Source of the DNA: Galaxea fascicularis
Lineage: Eukaryota; Cnidaria; Anthozoa; Scleractinia; Euphylliidae
Assembly (NCBI GenBank): GCA_948470475.1
Contig: OX419347.1
Coordinates: forward strand, 17,133,675 to 17,197,674
DNA length: 64,000 nucleotides
Direction of reading: 5' to 3'
The position numbers were made by a program, and so were the translations under genes. Under the pieces are notes generated by a model, which saw only the letters and a program-made list of their open reading frames with translations, ran no database searches and had not been told where the DNA came from. Of this stretch, positions 52,348 through 62,665 are shown one piece after another; positions within the stretch are counted from its first letter, which is position 1; the number at the start of each line of letters is the position of its first letter.

Positions 52348-52785
52348 ATTTGGCACTCTCAGGAGTGAAAGGGTCAACCCCTAGAAGTGACCAATGGTTA
52401 AATTCTCCTTATAGTAACACTGCTCAATCAAATCTACATGATAGGATTTAGATTTAGATTTAGATTGGATTTAAAAAATGCAAGGAACTTAAGACAGCTA
52501 TTCTTTCAGGGAGGCAGCTCCAGTGAGCTCTACAGTGTAGTTCTTGAAAAGTATGAATACCTCAAAACCTCCTTACTAGTATATGGAATTCTGAACTTAT
52601 GTCTACTTTTGCTTGTTTTGCCTTCTATGCAGGTAAACCTTCGTTGTGGATCAACTAACGAACTGGTGCAGGTTTCCGAACCCAGCAGATGTGAATATCT
52701 GATGGAATTCAAAACTCCAGCTGCCTGCCAGAACATCGATGGGGATGCATCATCTCTTCTTCATGAACATGGTGGAGAGCTATGA
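43157..52785 (+). CDS. PRKCSH: Glucosidase II beta subunit, 19 exons
   Basis: Exons: 43157-43274, 44326-44442, 44892-44987, 45645-45702, 46302-46359, 46480-46539, 47064-47127, 47219-47284, 47794-47878, 48219-48285, 48706-48795, 48905-48965, 49499-49693, 50013-50075, 50367-50436, 50842-50931, 51084-51158, 52008-52104, 52633-52785. All junctions keep phase; 560 residues. A signal peptide is followed by two LDL-receptor-A-like Cys modules ([25 protein letters not shown]), a Glu/Lys coiled coil, an EF-hand-like loop (DTDGDGRLTVQEI), an acidic Pro/Asp/Glu stretch (exon 13) and a C-terminal MRH domain ([21 protein letters not shown]) that binds mannose on N-glycans. The protein holds the catalytic alpha subunit in the ER and helps trim glucose so that glycoproteins enter the calnexin cycle. 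The C-terminus reads HEHGGEL, not the usual HDEL. AATAAA follows 98 bp after the stop. Confidence 0.96.
43547..44156. mobile_element. Inverted-repeat element with TCGTTCCA repeats, PRKCSH intron 1
   Basis: About 610 bp. The left end carries GGTCACTTCGTTCCATGGTC followed by two to three TCGTTCCA-spaced blocks; the right end carries the reverse series (TGGAACGATCTGAC twice, then GGAACGAAGTGACC). Flanking ATC occurs at 43544-43546 and 44157-44159 and could be a 3-bp duplication. The ORF at 43880-44194 inside shows no domain. Confidence 0.72.
46608..46772. repeat. Dispersed repeat family B, copy 2
   Basis: Reverse-oriented copy of 34105-34272: GTTCCAG/CTGGAAC ends, CGGGTCAAAAACCCGAG, TGGCTCCCTGACC, GTTGTTAAGTAAGAAAAT. 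Lies in the PRKCSH intron between exons 6 and 7. Confidence 0.65.
48401..48446. repeat. (ATT)n microsatellite
   Basis: About 15 uninterrupted ATT units in a PRKCSH intron. A similar short AAT run lies at about 21741-21764 in a kinesin intron. Confidence 0.9.
52129..52377. repeat. Two tandem copies of a TTAACCC-ended miniature element
   Basis: Copy 1 is about 52129-52238 and copy 2 about 52269-52377; they share a long, nearly identical core (CTGGCGTTAGACAGAGTAAA, then AAGTGCCATTTGGCACT). Each starts TTAACCC and ends with a reverse-related AGTGAAAGGGT; copy 1 closes with TTAA. They sit in the last PRKCSH intron. Confidence 0.75.
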
Positions 52786-52882
52786 GGAGATAACATCATG
52801 TACAGAATTTTTTATAAGAAACAAAAAGTATTTGTTACTGCAATTAACTTCCCAAGTCAGCCACCATCAACTAATGTGTAGT

Positions 52883-52888
52883 AATAAA
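52883..52888 (+). terminator. Likely PRKCSH poly(A) signal
   Basis: AATAAA 98 bp after the stop codon; a second AATAAA lies at about 52940. Confidence 0.55.
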
Positions 52889-53971
52889 TGGAATTGCCAT
52901 GTACTGTTCTGATTTCCCAGAATAAGAAATAATTTTGCAAATAAAATTTGTTGGATTTGCTCCTCTAAGATCGATTCGTGTTAACTTGTCTCTCCTTAAG
53001 GTATCTGCATATTTTTTGGTAGAAAGATACTCCATGAGAGCAGGCAGTTCTTTCTGGTTGAGCTTGCTCGTGGTGGTACCTGCATCTGCCCTCTCATGCT
53101 TGACCAGAGTAATTTCGGTTACATTTTGCACTTAAACAGAATTTGAAACCAACTGAACCTTAGCTGTTAAACAGAATTGCCAGTTTAGACTTCATGCTAA
53201 CAACAAAAAAAAAAAAGGTTGAATAAATAAGAATAACAGAAAGCACTGGCATGCAATGTAAACTCAATTTCAACAAGAAATTCAACAAGAATTTGAGAAC
53301 GGCGTTTGTGGCCATCCTTGAACAATACCCAGTGTCTTCGTAATCCTATAGTGCAAAGTCAATGTGAGAAAACAAAACTTATCAGCAATTTGCTGTGTTG
53401 AAAAATACTCGTGTCTCCGTGTCTAGAGTCTCGCTCTGATAATAACCTTTTTTTACTGGCGTTTATAATCCATTAAATATTTTCGCACGCACGCGATTGG
53501 TCTAAACGCATCATCTGACTAAATATTCCTCAGCTAAAACTGGGGAATACCCGGTGATATTCCCCAAATGCGTGTTGCGACAAATATTTGAAGGATACAA
53601 CCTCAAAATATGTCGGATATTTGCCCTTGAACATTATCATTTCCTCGAAGCTCACAGAATTCCCCTCGGAAAACTGTTCACTTCTCGGAACAGATAATGT
53701 CCGCGGACAAATATCCGAGCATATTTTCGCGCCAAATGGAGACTATTGTTTATTTCGCCCGTGAAGGAGTTTTATAATATCCACTCTAAATTTTCCGGGG
53801 GATGACTATTAGTCGACACCCAATTGATTGACGCAAATTTACCCAAACGCACTTATTAAGTTCGTCTTCCCATGCATTATTTCTCGTTTTAATGAAACTA
53901 ACATGAAATAAAAACGTCATCTGATGTGCGTATTACTTAGTTTTGAAATCTGCAAAAGATTCTCCGAGAGT
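52889..53971. other. No gene seen
   Basis: Intergenic AT-rich DNA with short featureless ORFs on both strands; it ends at the target duplication of the large repeat element. Confidence 0.45.
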
Positions 53972-53979
53972 TATCTGAC

Positions 53980-55772
53980 TGGGCTCAACAAGGTTGTAAG
54001 TTAAGGCGAGTGAGTTATGTCTGAGTGAGTTACTGGCCGTGAGTTACCAAATGTTGAAATTTCAAGATTTAGTATGCAAGATTTGGCACGCAGAATATTG
54101 AAATTTCAAGATTTGACATGCAAAATCTTGAAATTTCAATATTTGGCTTGCAGAATCTTGAAATTTCAAGATTTAGCATGCAGAATATTGAAATGCAGAA
54201 TATTGAAATTTTAATATTCTGCATGCCAAATCTTGAAATTTCAATATTCTGCATTTCGATATTCTGCATGTCAAATCATGAAATTTCAATATTCTGTATT
54301 TCAATATTCTGCATGCCAAATCTTGAAATTTCAATATTCTGCAGGTCAAATCTTGAAACTTCAATATTCTGCATGCCAAATCTTGAAATTTCGATATTCT
54401 GCATGCAGAATCTTGAAATTTCAATATTCTGCATTTTAATATTCTGCATGCCAAATCTTGAAATTTTGATATTCTGCATGCAGAATCTTGAAATTTCAAT
54501 ATTCTGCATGCAGAATCTTGAAATGCAGAATATTGAAATTTCAAGATTCTGCATTTCAGTACTCTGCATGCCAAATCTTGAAATTTCAACATTCTGCATT
54601 TCGATATTCTGCATGTCAAATCTTGAAATTTCAATATTCTGCATGCAGAATCTTCAAATTTCAATATTGTGCATGCTAAATCTAGAAATTTCAATATTCT
54701 GCATGCCAAATCCTGAAATTTCAATATTCTGCATGCCAAATCTTGAAATTTCGATATTCTGCATGCAGAAACTTGAAATTTCGATATTCTGCATGCAGAA
54801 TATTGAAATTTCAATCTTCTGCATTTCAATATTCTGCATGTCAAATCTTGAAATTTCAATATTCTGCATGCCAAATCTTGAACTTTCGATATTCTGCATG
54901 CAGAATCTTGAAATGCAGAATATTGAAATTTCAAGATTCTGCATTTCAATATTCTGCATGCCAAATCTTGAAATTTCAATATTCTGCATTTCGATATTCT
55001 GCATGTCAAATCTTGAAATTTCAAGATTCTGCAAGCCAAATATTGAAATTTCAATATTCTGCATTTCGATATTCTGCATGTCAAATCTTGAAATTTCAAG
55101 ATTCTGCAAGCCAAATATTGAAATTTCAATATTCTGCATGCCAAATCTTGAAATTTCGATATTCTGCATGTCAAATCTTGAAATTTCAATATTCTGCATG
55201 CCAAATCTTGAAATTTCGATATTCTGCATGCCAAATCTTGAAATGCAGAATATTGATATTTCAAGATTCTGCATGCAGAATATCGAAATTTCAAGATTTG
55301 ACATGCAGAATCTTGAAATTTCAATATTTGGCATGCAGAATCTTGAAATTTCAAGATTTGACATGCAGAATATCGAAATGCAGAATATTGAAGTTTCAAG
55401 ATTTGACATGCAGAATATTGAAATTTCAATATTTGGCATGTCAAATCTTGAAATGCAGAATATTGAAATTTCAAGATTTAGCATGCGGAATATTGAAATG
55501 CAGAATATTGAAATTTCAAGATTCTGCATGCAGGATATCGAAATTTCAAGATTTGGCATGCAGAAGATTGAAGTTTCAAGATTTGACATGCAGAATATTG
55601 AAGTTTCAAGATTTGACATGCAGAGTCTTGAAATTTCAATATTTGGCATGTCAAATCTTGAAATTTCAATATTCTGCATGCCAAATCTTGAAATTTCAAC
55701 ATTTGGTAACTCACGGCCAGTAACTTACTCAGGCATAACTCACTCGTTTTAACTTACAACCTTGTTGAACCC
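53980..55772. mobile_element. Inverted-repeat element filled with a flipping 15-bp array
   Basis: TATCTGAC occurs at 53972-53979 and 55773-55780 as an 8-bp target duplication. Inside it lie inverted ends of about 80 bp (left GGGCTCAACAAGGTTGTAAG and CTGGCCGTGAGTTACC; right the reverse complement with few changes). Between about 54053 and 55705 everything is built from one 15-bp motif, TTCAATATTCTGCAT or its variant TTCAAGATTTGGCAT. Consecutive copies are mostly head-to-head and tail-to-tail, giving a 30-bp period with palindromes TTGAAATTTCAA and CTGCATGCAG; now and then two copies run in the same direction. The dominant phase reverses near 54205, 55250 and 55645. The motif is a multiple of three and lacks stops in several frames, so ORFs of 544, 433, 341 and 326 codons arise. 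An 8-bp duplication fits hAT or P-type transposition; no transposase is present. Confidence 0.85.
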
Positions 55773-55816
55773 TATCTGACCAAGTCTCTGTTAAAACATA
55801 ATTATCACGAATGACC

Positions 55817-55960
55817 AGCTCCCAGTTGGTAGAGCCGTCTGCACCGTTAGTTATGGGTTCCACCCAGCACAGGCTTCATTTTCACTACTACTCAACCACA
55901 GTGTTCATAACTGCGATGATCACTCAGATCTTCAATCCGCGGTCAAAAATGTGATTTCCA
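55817..55960 (+). repeat. tRNA-derived SINE, copy 1
   Basis: A-box-like AGCTCCCAGTTGGTAGAGCC, B-box-like GGTTCCACCC at 55856-55865, then a tail with AGGCTTCATTTTCACTACT and GTGTTCATAACTGCGATGAT. The tail is shared with the next copy, which marks one SINE family. The tRNA part cannot fold as a good tRNA. Confidence 0.6.
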
Positions 55961-56040
55961 TATCGCACTCACACTCACACTTATTTATTCATCACACTTG
56001 GGCTTATTACAAACTCACCAATTGGCCACATTTCATTTAC

Positions 56041-56200
56041 TTTGTTAGCTCAGTTGGAAGGTCTTGGAAGAGCACTGCACCACCATCGTAGAAAACGTGG
56101 GTTCGATTCTCGCACAACCTTGACAACTTTTCAGTCTTTTTTTTCACCACTGATGAAGGTAGTGTTCATAACTGTGATGATCAGTCACATGTTCCTTCAC
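56041..56200 (+). repeat. tRNA-derived SINE, copy 2
   Basis: TTAGCTCAGTTGG (A box) with an internal duplicated GGTCTTGGAAG, then a B box GGTTCGATTC at 56100-56109 and a tail containing TTTTTTTCACCACTGATGAAGG and GTGTTCATAACTGTGATGAT as in copy 1. It carries a few substitutions and one insertion in the A-box region. Confidence 0.65.
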
Positions 56201-56871
56201 TGTTAGGCATTTTCAGAGAGTCAATAATGCTCGAACACGCCAAATTTAAGGGCCGTGAGCAAATCAAATTCTCTTTGGGATAATGAATCCAAAGTACCCG
56301 CCAACAGGATGGAGCAGAAGAATATACATTAACTGTGTTGTTAGACGGCCAACATCGGTTCCTTGCACTTTCTAGCTGTTATACTTTGATAGATCATGGC
56401 TAACAATCTTTATATGTTCTTATCCTTATCAATAGGTTACCATAACAACACTAATTTAGCTTTAAGTCTTTACATCCCAATACTGACCACCATCTAACTT
56501 CTCCTCACCATATCACGAGAATACAGGAATTGATCACCAAAGATCAGTTGAGTTAACCTTTCTACAAATTCTCCCTACATGTAACAAACAATAAGTGCAA
56601 CGTGTTAAGAGAATACACATTTTGATATAGGGGATTGAAGGAAAATAACTCAAAAAAGAGCTCGGTGATTCCTTTTTTTTGTTAATCTATCTGTCTTGTT
56701 GAAAAGTAATAAGTAATCAAGATCCAACATTTTACAAAGCTTAAAAAATTTGTAGGAGTATTTAGAGCCACTTTATATTTTCGAAAATTTAAAGTGGTTG
56801 TAAATCCCCTCGTACAATTGTTTTCAAACTTTGCAGCAAGATGCATTTTATTACGCTAACTGATTCCCGGA

Positions 56872-56922
<51 letters not shown>

Positions 56923-57338
56923 GGTCACCGAGCTCGTTTTGAGTGGTTGTTTCTAACAGGTTATGTTGTTGCTATGGTAAGCTTTTTTGTTAAAGACAAG
57001 TTTCACAACTTGCTGAAAGATGATTAGGAACAGGAACGTCATTCATACCACTATAAAGCAAAAGTGTTCGAAACAGGGGTGAGCTAACATAAATTTTGTT
57101 TAACATCGGAAATCGAATCCTTGAGCCCGCAAAGAAAATATTCAAATGCTGCTCGCGATTCTTGCATCAACTCTACAAATTATACTCCAAACAAAAAGCT
57201 GCCCGTGCAAAAATTTGTGACACAATGACCCGCTATTGGCTACAGTTTGTAATCCATATTCATGACCAATTTTTGGCACGCTCCACTGAAATCACACTCT
57301 TTGCCGACATCATGGCCGAGTGAAGGTCGAAATCTGTA
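56201..57338. other. No gene recognised; (AAT)n at 56873-56919
   Basis: AT-rich intergenic DNA. Its only clear structure is an AAT microsatellite of about 16 units at 56873-56919. Confidence 0.5.
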
Positions 57339-57706
57339 ATGGCGACTTTTTGGCTGCTTGTCCATCACGAAGGAAGTGAAGAAACAAATGACTCTGGAAT
57401 TCGACTTTATCAGTTCACACCAAAGGTAAGTTATGGTTTTTGTGCCGAGTCATTTCCAGCAAGCGCGACTAAAAGTAGTTTCAAAATGACCAGTGGAGTT
57501 AACACGTGCACAAGGCTGCGTATTGCTCCTAGCTTGCACGTCTCTGCTTTCTAGAACTGAAGACAAATTGTTTCCCCTAGCTGTTATATCAATGAGCTTT
57601 AACATATTTTTGTTGCCGAATTTCCCTTCTGTTTAATCTACAGACTGAAGTTACGAAAGCCGAGTGTGAAGAGACCGTCGACCGAAGATTGCACAAGAAA
57701 ATCTGA
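57339..57706 (+). CDS. Candidate two-exon short ORF, 49 residues
   Basis: Exon 57339-57425 starts with ATG (MATFWLLVHHEGSEETNDSG) and ends at a strong donor (AAG/GTAAGT); an acceptor after a T-rich tract (TTTAATCTACAG) opens exon 57644-57706, in phase and ending TGA. The product would be 49 residues with a charged C-terminal helix (TKAECEETVDRRLHKKI). I do not recognise it. It may be a true microprotein, a 5' part of a longer gene using another junction, or an old fragment. Confidence 0.33.
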
Positions 57707-58580
57707 AGTGGATCAACATGCAATGGATGAAGTCACATAAAGATAAGAATTCGTATATATTAAAATGACGCAAATTAATTCTGAGTAATCCTGCAGATCA
57801 CAGCATCGTTTTCATTCTGATTGGTTTTCAAGTTTAAATAAAAAAACAGTATTGGAAGTGACGTATACATCAGTTTAGTTCCAAGGAAAATCATTCGCAA
57901 ATCAAAAATCTGGTTCAAATCTGTGACTTAAAATGACAAACATTCAAGTAGTTTTTAGTGCTGTGGTTTCGATCCCTCAGTTTCTTTCAATGTTGAGTTT
58001 TTAAAGTAGCACTGTTTTCCCTTAAACAAAATGAACTGGTCATGGTTGTTCACCAGAGGGAGTTTTTAGAAAAAAACAAAACAAACAAAAACAATATTGC
58101 ATTGGATGTCAACGCTATTGCCTTTGGTTTCAACAAACAGTGACAATCAATATTTCAATTCAACAAATTCTCTTAGGGGTTCTAATTGTGTGAGGGTTTT
58201 ACGTAAACATTCCAAATCATAAATAGGGGGAGGGGGTATCACGCAGTACAGTGCTACTTTAACGCTGAACAATTCATCGGTTGTAGAGAACAGAACTAAA
58301 GCTCATTTGAAGGGTCTGTTACCGACAAATAATTATTTTGCCTATAAAAGGAATTTTGCACCACCGTTTTGGCGAATTAGTCGGCGGCTCTCTTCCAAAA
58401 TTTATCTCAAACAAATATGATCGTCAGTATGAAAACGCTTTTACAACCAAAACTACGGAACATTCTTGAAAAAAAAAGCTCTTGGAGCTGAAGAATTTCG
58501 ATGTTTCGCGCTAAGTCACCTATTGTTAGGAATGTGCCAACCAGACGTTTATTGGTTGTTGAAACAATGCAGAATCTAAC
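57707..58580. other. No gene seen
   Basis: AT-rich DNA with A and G tracts; no ORF or repeat structure recognised. Confidence 0.45.
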
Positions 58581-58935
58581 GTTACGGACACCAACAGCAC
58601 ATCTGAAACAATTACATGGATCCTACAGCCCTACAACATCCGTGTTGCTCACAAACCCATCACCACTGAACGACAAAGAGCAGTATATATTACAAGATCA
58701 AATGCTGCGACTGCCAGGCCACCTATATCGGTGAGACCGGTAGAAACTTGAACGTAAGACTGACTGAACACAGACGAAGACGAGAAATGGTGACCTCAAC
58801 AATCCACTGGGACTCTACTGAATGAGTTACATACAGCACTAATTACTACCAAAGGATCGTACTGGAAAGCTGGTTTATTAACTTAGAACAGACACCACTA
58901 AACCGTTGCCTACAACCTCCCGACGACATAAACAA
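58581..58935 (+). pseudogene. Penelope-like element GIY-YIG endonuclease remnant
   Basis: The conceptual read-out moves through two frames: first NIRVAHKPITTERQRAVY, then, after a one-base shift, IKCCDCQATYIGETGRNLN and RLTEH, a TGA at 58822-58824, and LESWFINLEQTPLNR. The TYIG and GR...RLTEH blocks and the LESWFINLEQTPLNRC tail are typical of the C-terminal GIY-YIG nuclease of Penelope-like retroelements. The frameshift, stop codon and internal deletion make it dead. The reverse transcriptase part is not present upstream. Confidence 0.72.
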
Positions 58936-59041
58936 CACAAGTACAGACATTAGAAGAACAAAAGACGGATCGAAACGCACCAATCACTGTGTACAGTCTT
59001 CGCCGACAATCGACCGATAACATCACGACTTCGTTGACCAA

Positions 59042-59064
59042 TAAGTAAGTAAGTAAGTAAGTAA
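59042..59064. repeat. (TAAG)n microsatellite
   Basis: Five to six TAAG units just after the Penelope remnant; short tandem repeats are common next to such insertions. Confidence 0.8.
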
Positions 59065-59619
59065 TCCTGGATTAGCGTTAATCGGCTTTCGAACAACTGG
59101 GCCCAGAGTATTTACACCAACTACTGACGTTACTCAAATCATTTGACTCTGATGATCGTACTCCACTTAGTTACAATGCATGCTATTGTTTTTTGCCCGA
59201 AAATTTGAATATCAAAAGAAATTTGACGTCAATGTTTGTAAACAGAAAACATCGCTATAACCGAAAAAATCATTTGAGTGACGACACTGTTTCGTCCAGA
59301 GCATTGTACTTCATAACAAACAGCACCGCATTGTTAGTGGCTCTTCATAAATTTCGTTTCAGTGAACTCGAAAGTTCAACAACATTGTCAGCAAGATAAA
59401 CAGCACCACTGGAAGAGTATTACTCGACCGTTTTTCATTTCAATGATCACACTTGAGAATTGTGCATCAGTGTTAACAGTCTTTATTAATATTCACGACA
59501 GCTAATCGGTTATCAGGCCTCAATTTGTCGTTTTGAGTAGTTTGTTTCGAGTATAATCGCAACATGAGTCAAGTTCGAGCCCGAGTCAAGTTAAAATTTA
59601 AAATTTTTGTTTTTCTTAA

Positions 59620-60319
59620 TTGTATATGACACGAAATATTTTATTACCTCGTTAGAAAGAGCTTTCTTGGTTGCTGAGTTATTCAAGGTTTTGGTTTACG
59701 CAAATTAGAGGACTTGTGACGTCACAAGGCGGAAACAAAATGAAGTAAAATCACATAATATGGAATATTTGTGCAAATACTGAGTCTACAGGGTTGATGT
59801 GCTGCTAGAACTACACATTGTGATAGTGGTTATGATTTCAGCATAGCAACAAACTCGTTACCAGACCTCTACCTTCTCAACATGAAAAATGCCTTATTCG
59901 TTGCTCCAGAGTCTAACAGACTTTCTTATAATTGTGCTGTGTAATGTCCATATTCGCTGACACCCACTGAATGAACGTCGAGAGAAAATAGCTTCTTGGG
60001 GAGGGAAACTCTGATTTTATCCTTTGGATGGAGAGGGCCTGGAACCCATTGTGTTGGCATGGAAATGTCACAGTGTACCATATTATGGAACTTTGTAATG
60101 AGTATAACAACTGTAAAAAGTTTTCCTGATATTCCATATTTTGTGATTTTACTTCACTTTGTGTCCGCCTTGTGACGTCACAAGTCCTCTAATTTGCATA
60201 AACCAAAATCTTGAATAACTCGGCAACCAAGAATGCCATTATAATAAAATAAACGCCATTCTTCATCATTTTGAAAGCTCTTTCTAATAAGCTAATAAAA
60301 TATTTCATGTCATATACAC
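59620..60319. mobile_element. Long-arm inverted-repeat element with TTAA flanks, 700 bp
   Basis: TTAA at 59616-59619 and 60320-60323 flanks arms of about 170-210 bp. The left arm runs TGTATATGACACGAAATATT to TGACGTCACAAGGCGG to AATATGGAATAT; the right arm is its reverse complement with an extra 40-bp piece (about 60231-60275). TTAA duplications are made by piggyBac and Kolobok elements. The centre codes for nothing recognisable. ORFs on the minus strand across the right arm are by-products. Confidence 0.72.
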
Positions 60320-60323
60320 TTAA

Positions 60324-61979
60324 ACTGCTGTGTGATAGTGATGTACCAGAGGTACAAGGAAACCAAGATTTGACTTTAGTTTTCACTGATTGTGAGAGTC
60401 CTGTAGTGGATCGCAGCTGGTTTTCGAAGAAGTTCCACTCGAACAACAAACTGAAAATTGACATGGAGAATAAAAACACTGAGGTTCGACACGGCAATTG
60501 AATCCACAGGGATCCCATACAAAATGGCGCGAAACGATTGTCCAGGCTTGAAGTGGTTTTTTGATCTACTGTTTTCCAAAAATGTTGTCCACTTCGATCA
60601 CTCTCGACCAAATTATTAAGACTTGTCCGCAAAATTAATAGATGTGGAGGTCAGCGAGGAATACCGGTAGTTTTAAGCTTATATTGTTTGGAAATGCAAA
60701 ATAAAACCTTCGCGATTGCGACTGCAATCTGTTTCGTTTCAAACCTATGCAACATTTTATTGACAATAACAATTATAGTCAAAACGATATTTTCTTTAAA
60801 AAGTGGTTAGAACTTGACTCGTGCTACGATTAAACTCCTTTGTTCCACATACTTTTCGCCAGCTGTTGATCAGAGTCCTTGATATTTTATTTCCATCTCG
60901 ATTTTGACGATCAACTGAAGTGAATTGGATGGCCTGGTCAATGGAAAAAACAAAACAAGATTAACCTAAAAGATTGCAAAAAAAACAACAAACTACATAC
61001 AATGAGAAATTCTAGTAAGCTTAGCTTTGTACTATTGTGTTACGTACCAAAACAAAAATTGAAATCTCTGAGTTTTCTGCTCCGCATTCACACACTTGGC
61101 CAAATTACTAATGGGAAGACCCTTCAAATAGTTCTGTTATGTTCTGTTCTCTTGTAGTTGGTACAGTGATCCTAATTAACGCCTGTGGTGTCTGGTTCTT
61201 TGTGTATGTAGGGGAGGGGGAAAGCGTTCACAAAGGTGATAAATTGTCACGAATCCATAATGACCACAACAAACACTGAAGACATGAAATTGTTCTGATT
61301 TCTTTGAAATTTAGTTCAAATCAACCAGTTTTCAATTTAGGAAAAAATAAATTATGAAAGCACGTTTGAGAGTGTCGACTTTTCAACACGAAGGCTAATC
61401 GATGAGAATTTTGTTTCAAGCAATTTGGGCTCTTCAATGTTGTTTGAATACCATTGCAATTAAATTTAGGTTCATGTTTTCGCCACCTCTTTTACAATTA
61501 ACAAAGGAACCTTAAAAAGACAAACGTTTCGCACTTTTTACGAAGCATTTCAGTGGTGATATGGTTGTCATATAAAATCGCCAAGTTACGTTTTTGTTTT
61601 GAGAAATTCATTTCAATGATTTATTCTTAGCTACCAAGCACATGTATGGAAAACAGGCATTGAATACGAGGAATTCAATTAAATTCAAACTCGTGCTTTC
61701 TAAATTTGTCGACTTGCAACAAATAAAAAGAATTGAAATACGTACAAATTATATTAGCCCTTACTCTTCGTACATCACAAAACGTTTAATCAGTATGAAA
61801 ATTTTGTAATGAACAGCAAATTCGTCACAAGATTGCTTCACAGTTTGTTGTGGTCTGGATTACTATGGCCCGAAACGGGTGAATACTTACAGTTACACTA
61901 ATTTGAGAACCGGTCGAGTTTCTTTTTCTTCTTCGTATCCACAAATCGCAATGTTTTCTTAAAGTTTCCCGTAACCCGT
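60324..61979. other. No gene seen
   Basis: AT-rich intergenic DNA without ORFs worth reporting or clear inverted repeats. Confidence 0.45.
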
Positions 61980-62105
61980 TTCCCGCGGGAAGTGATGTCA
62001 CAATAAAGACATGTCCCTTTATCAACTGCCGCGTTCCTGGGTTTGAACCCGAAACCTTCGGGTCGAAGCGCGTGCGTTCTGCCTTTGCGCCACGGGCCGA
62101 ATTTG
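61980..62105 (-). repeat. tRNA-like sequence, probably the head of a SINE
   Basis: On the minus strand GTGGCGCAAAGGC resembles an A box and GGGTTCAAACCC a B box, about 32 bp apart. The acceptor ends (GGCCCGT against AACGCGG) do not pair and the anticodon stem is wrong, so a working tRNA is unlikely. The sequence continues into a body ending near GACATCACTTCC. Confidence 0.45.
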
Positions 62106-62665
62106 CGTTTTTATCCCTCGGACGATTTCCACGTTGTCACGTCCACGAGGTCGAGGCAGACCGCCGAGGCAGCCATATTGGTAAGGCGGATAATCGCCTT
62201 CGTATTGGTAAGTTATCATTGCTTTATTACTGTGCTTTTCCTTTGGAGCTCTTCAACATACAACGCACACATCAGTCATAGCAGCCAAGACAGTCTCACT
62301 AATAAAACATATTTTGGAGCTCCTGTTTCGATCTAAACTTGAGGCTCGCTCGTACAGAACTGCTTTACAATCTGCAATAAAAACCACGAAACAATCTTTT
62401 ATTTCAAACCAGTGTGTTCACTTGTCAACTGATCGAAGAGTTCACTCGTCCAGCGTACCTTTGTGAAACAGTTAATCTTAAAGCATCGTTCACATACGGA
62501 TATTCATTGATCGCATAAATCAGCTTATTTACAAATCGAGTTAAAGTAAGCTTACTCATATTTGTTGGTGTCCAATTCAATTGAAACTAATACAAGCTAG
62601 CTACGAGGGTTATAAGTTTATAGTTCATTCAACATAGTACGGTTGCCTTTTTATCTAAAATCACA
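62106..62665. other. No gene recognised
   Basis: ORFs at 62043-62336 and 62072-62281 overlap the tRNA-like repeat and are probably spurious. The right part may be the promoter of the candidate gene at 62666. Confidence 0.4.

Noticed and set aside
54053..55705. CRISPR-like regular array with 30-bp period
   Set aside because: There are no distinct spacers: repeat and would-be spacer are the same 15-bp motif in opposite orientation, and the host is an animal.
60189..60632. Minus-strand ORF of 147 codons
   Set aside because: Its C-terminal third lies in the right arm of the TTAA-flanked element and no domain is visible in the rest.
62030..62102. A possible tRNA gene on the minus strand
   Set aside because: A- and B-box-like motifs are present but the acceptor and anticodon stems do not pair, so a SINE head is more likely.
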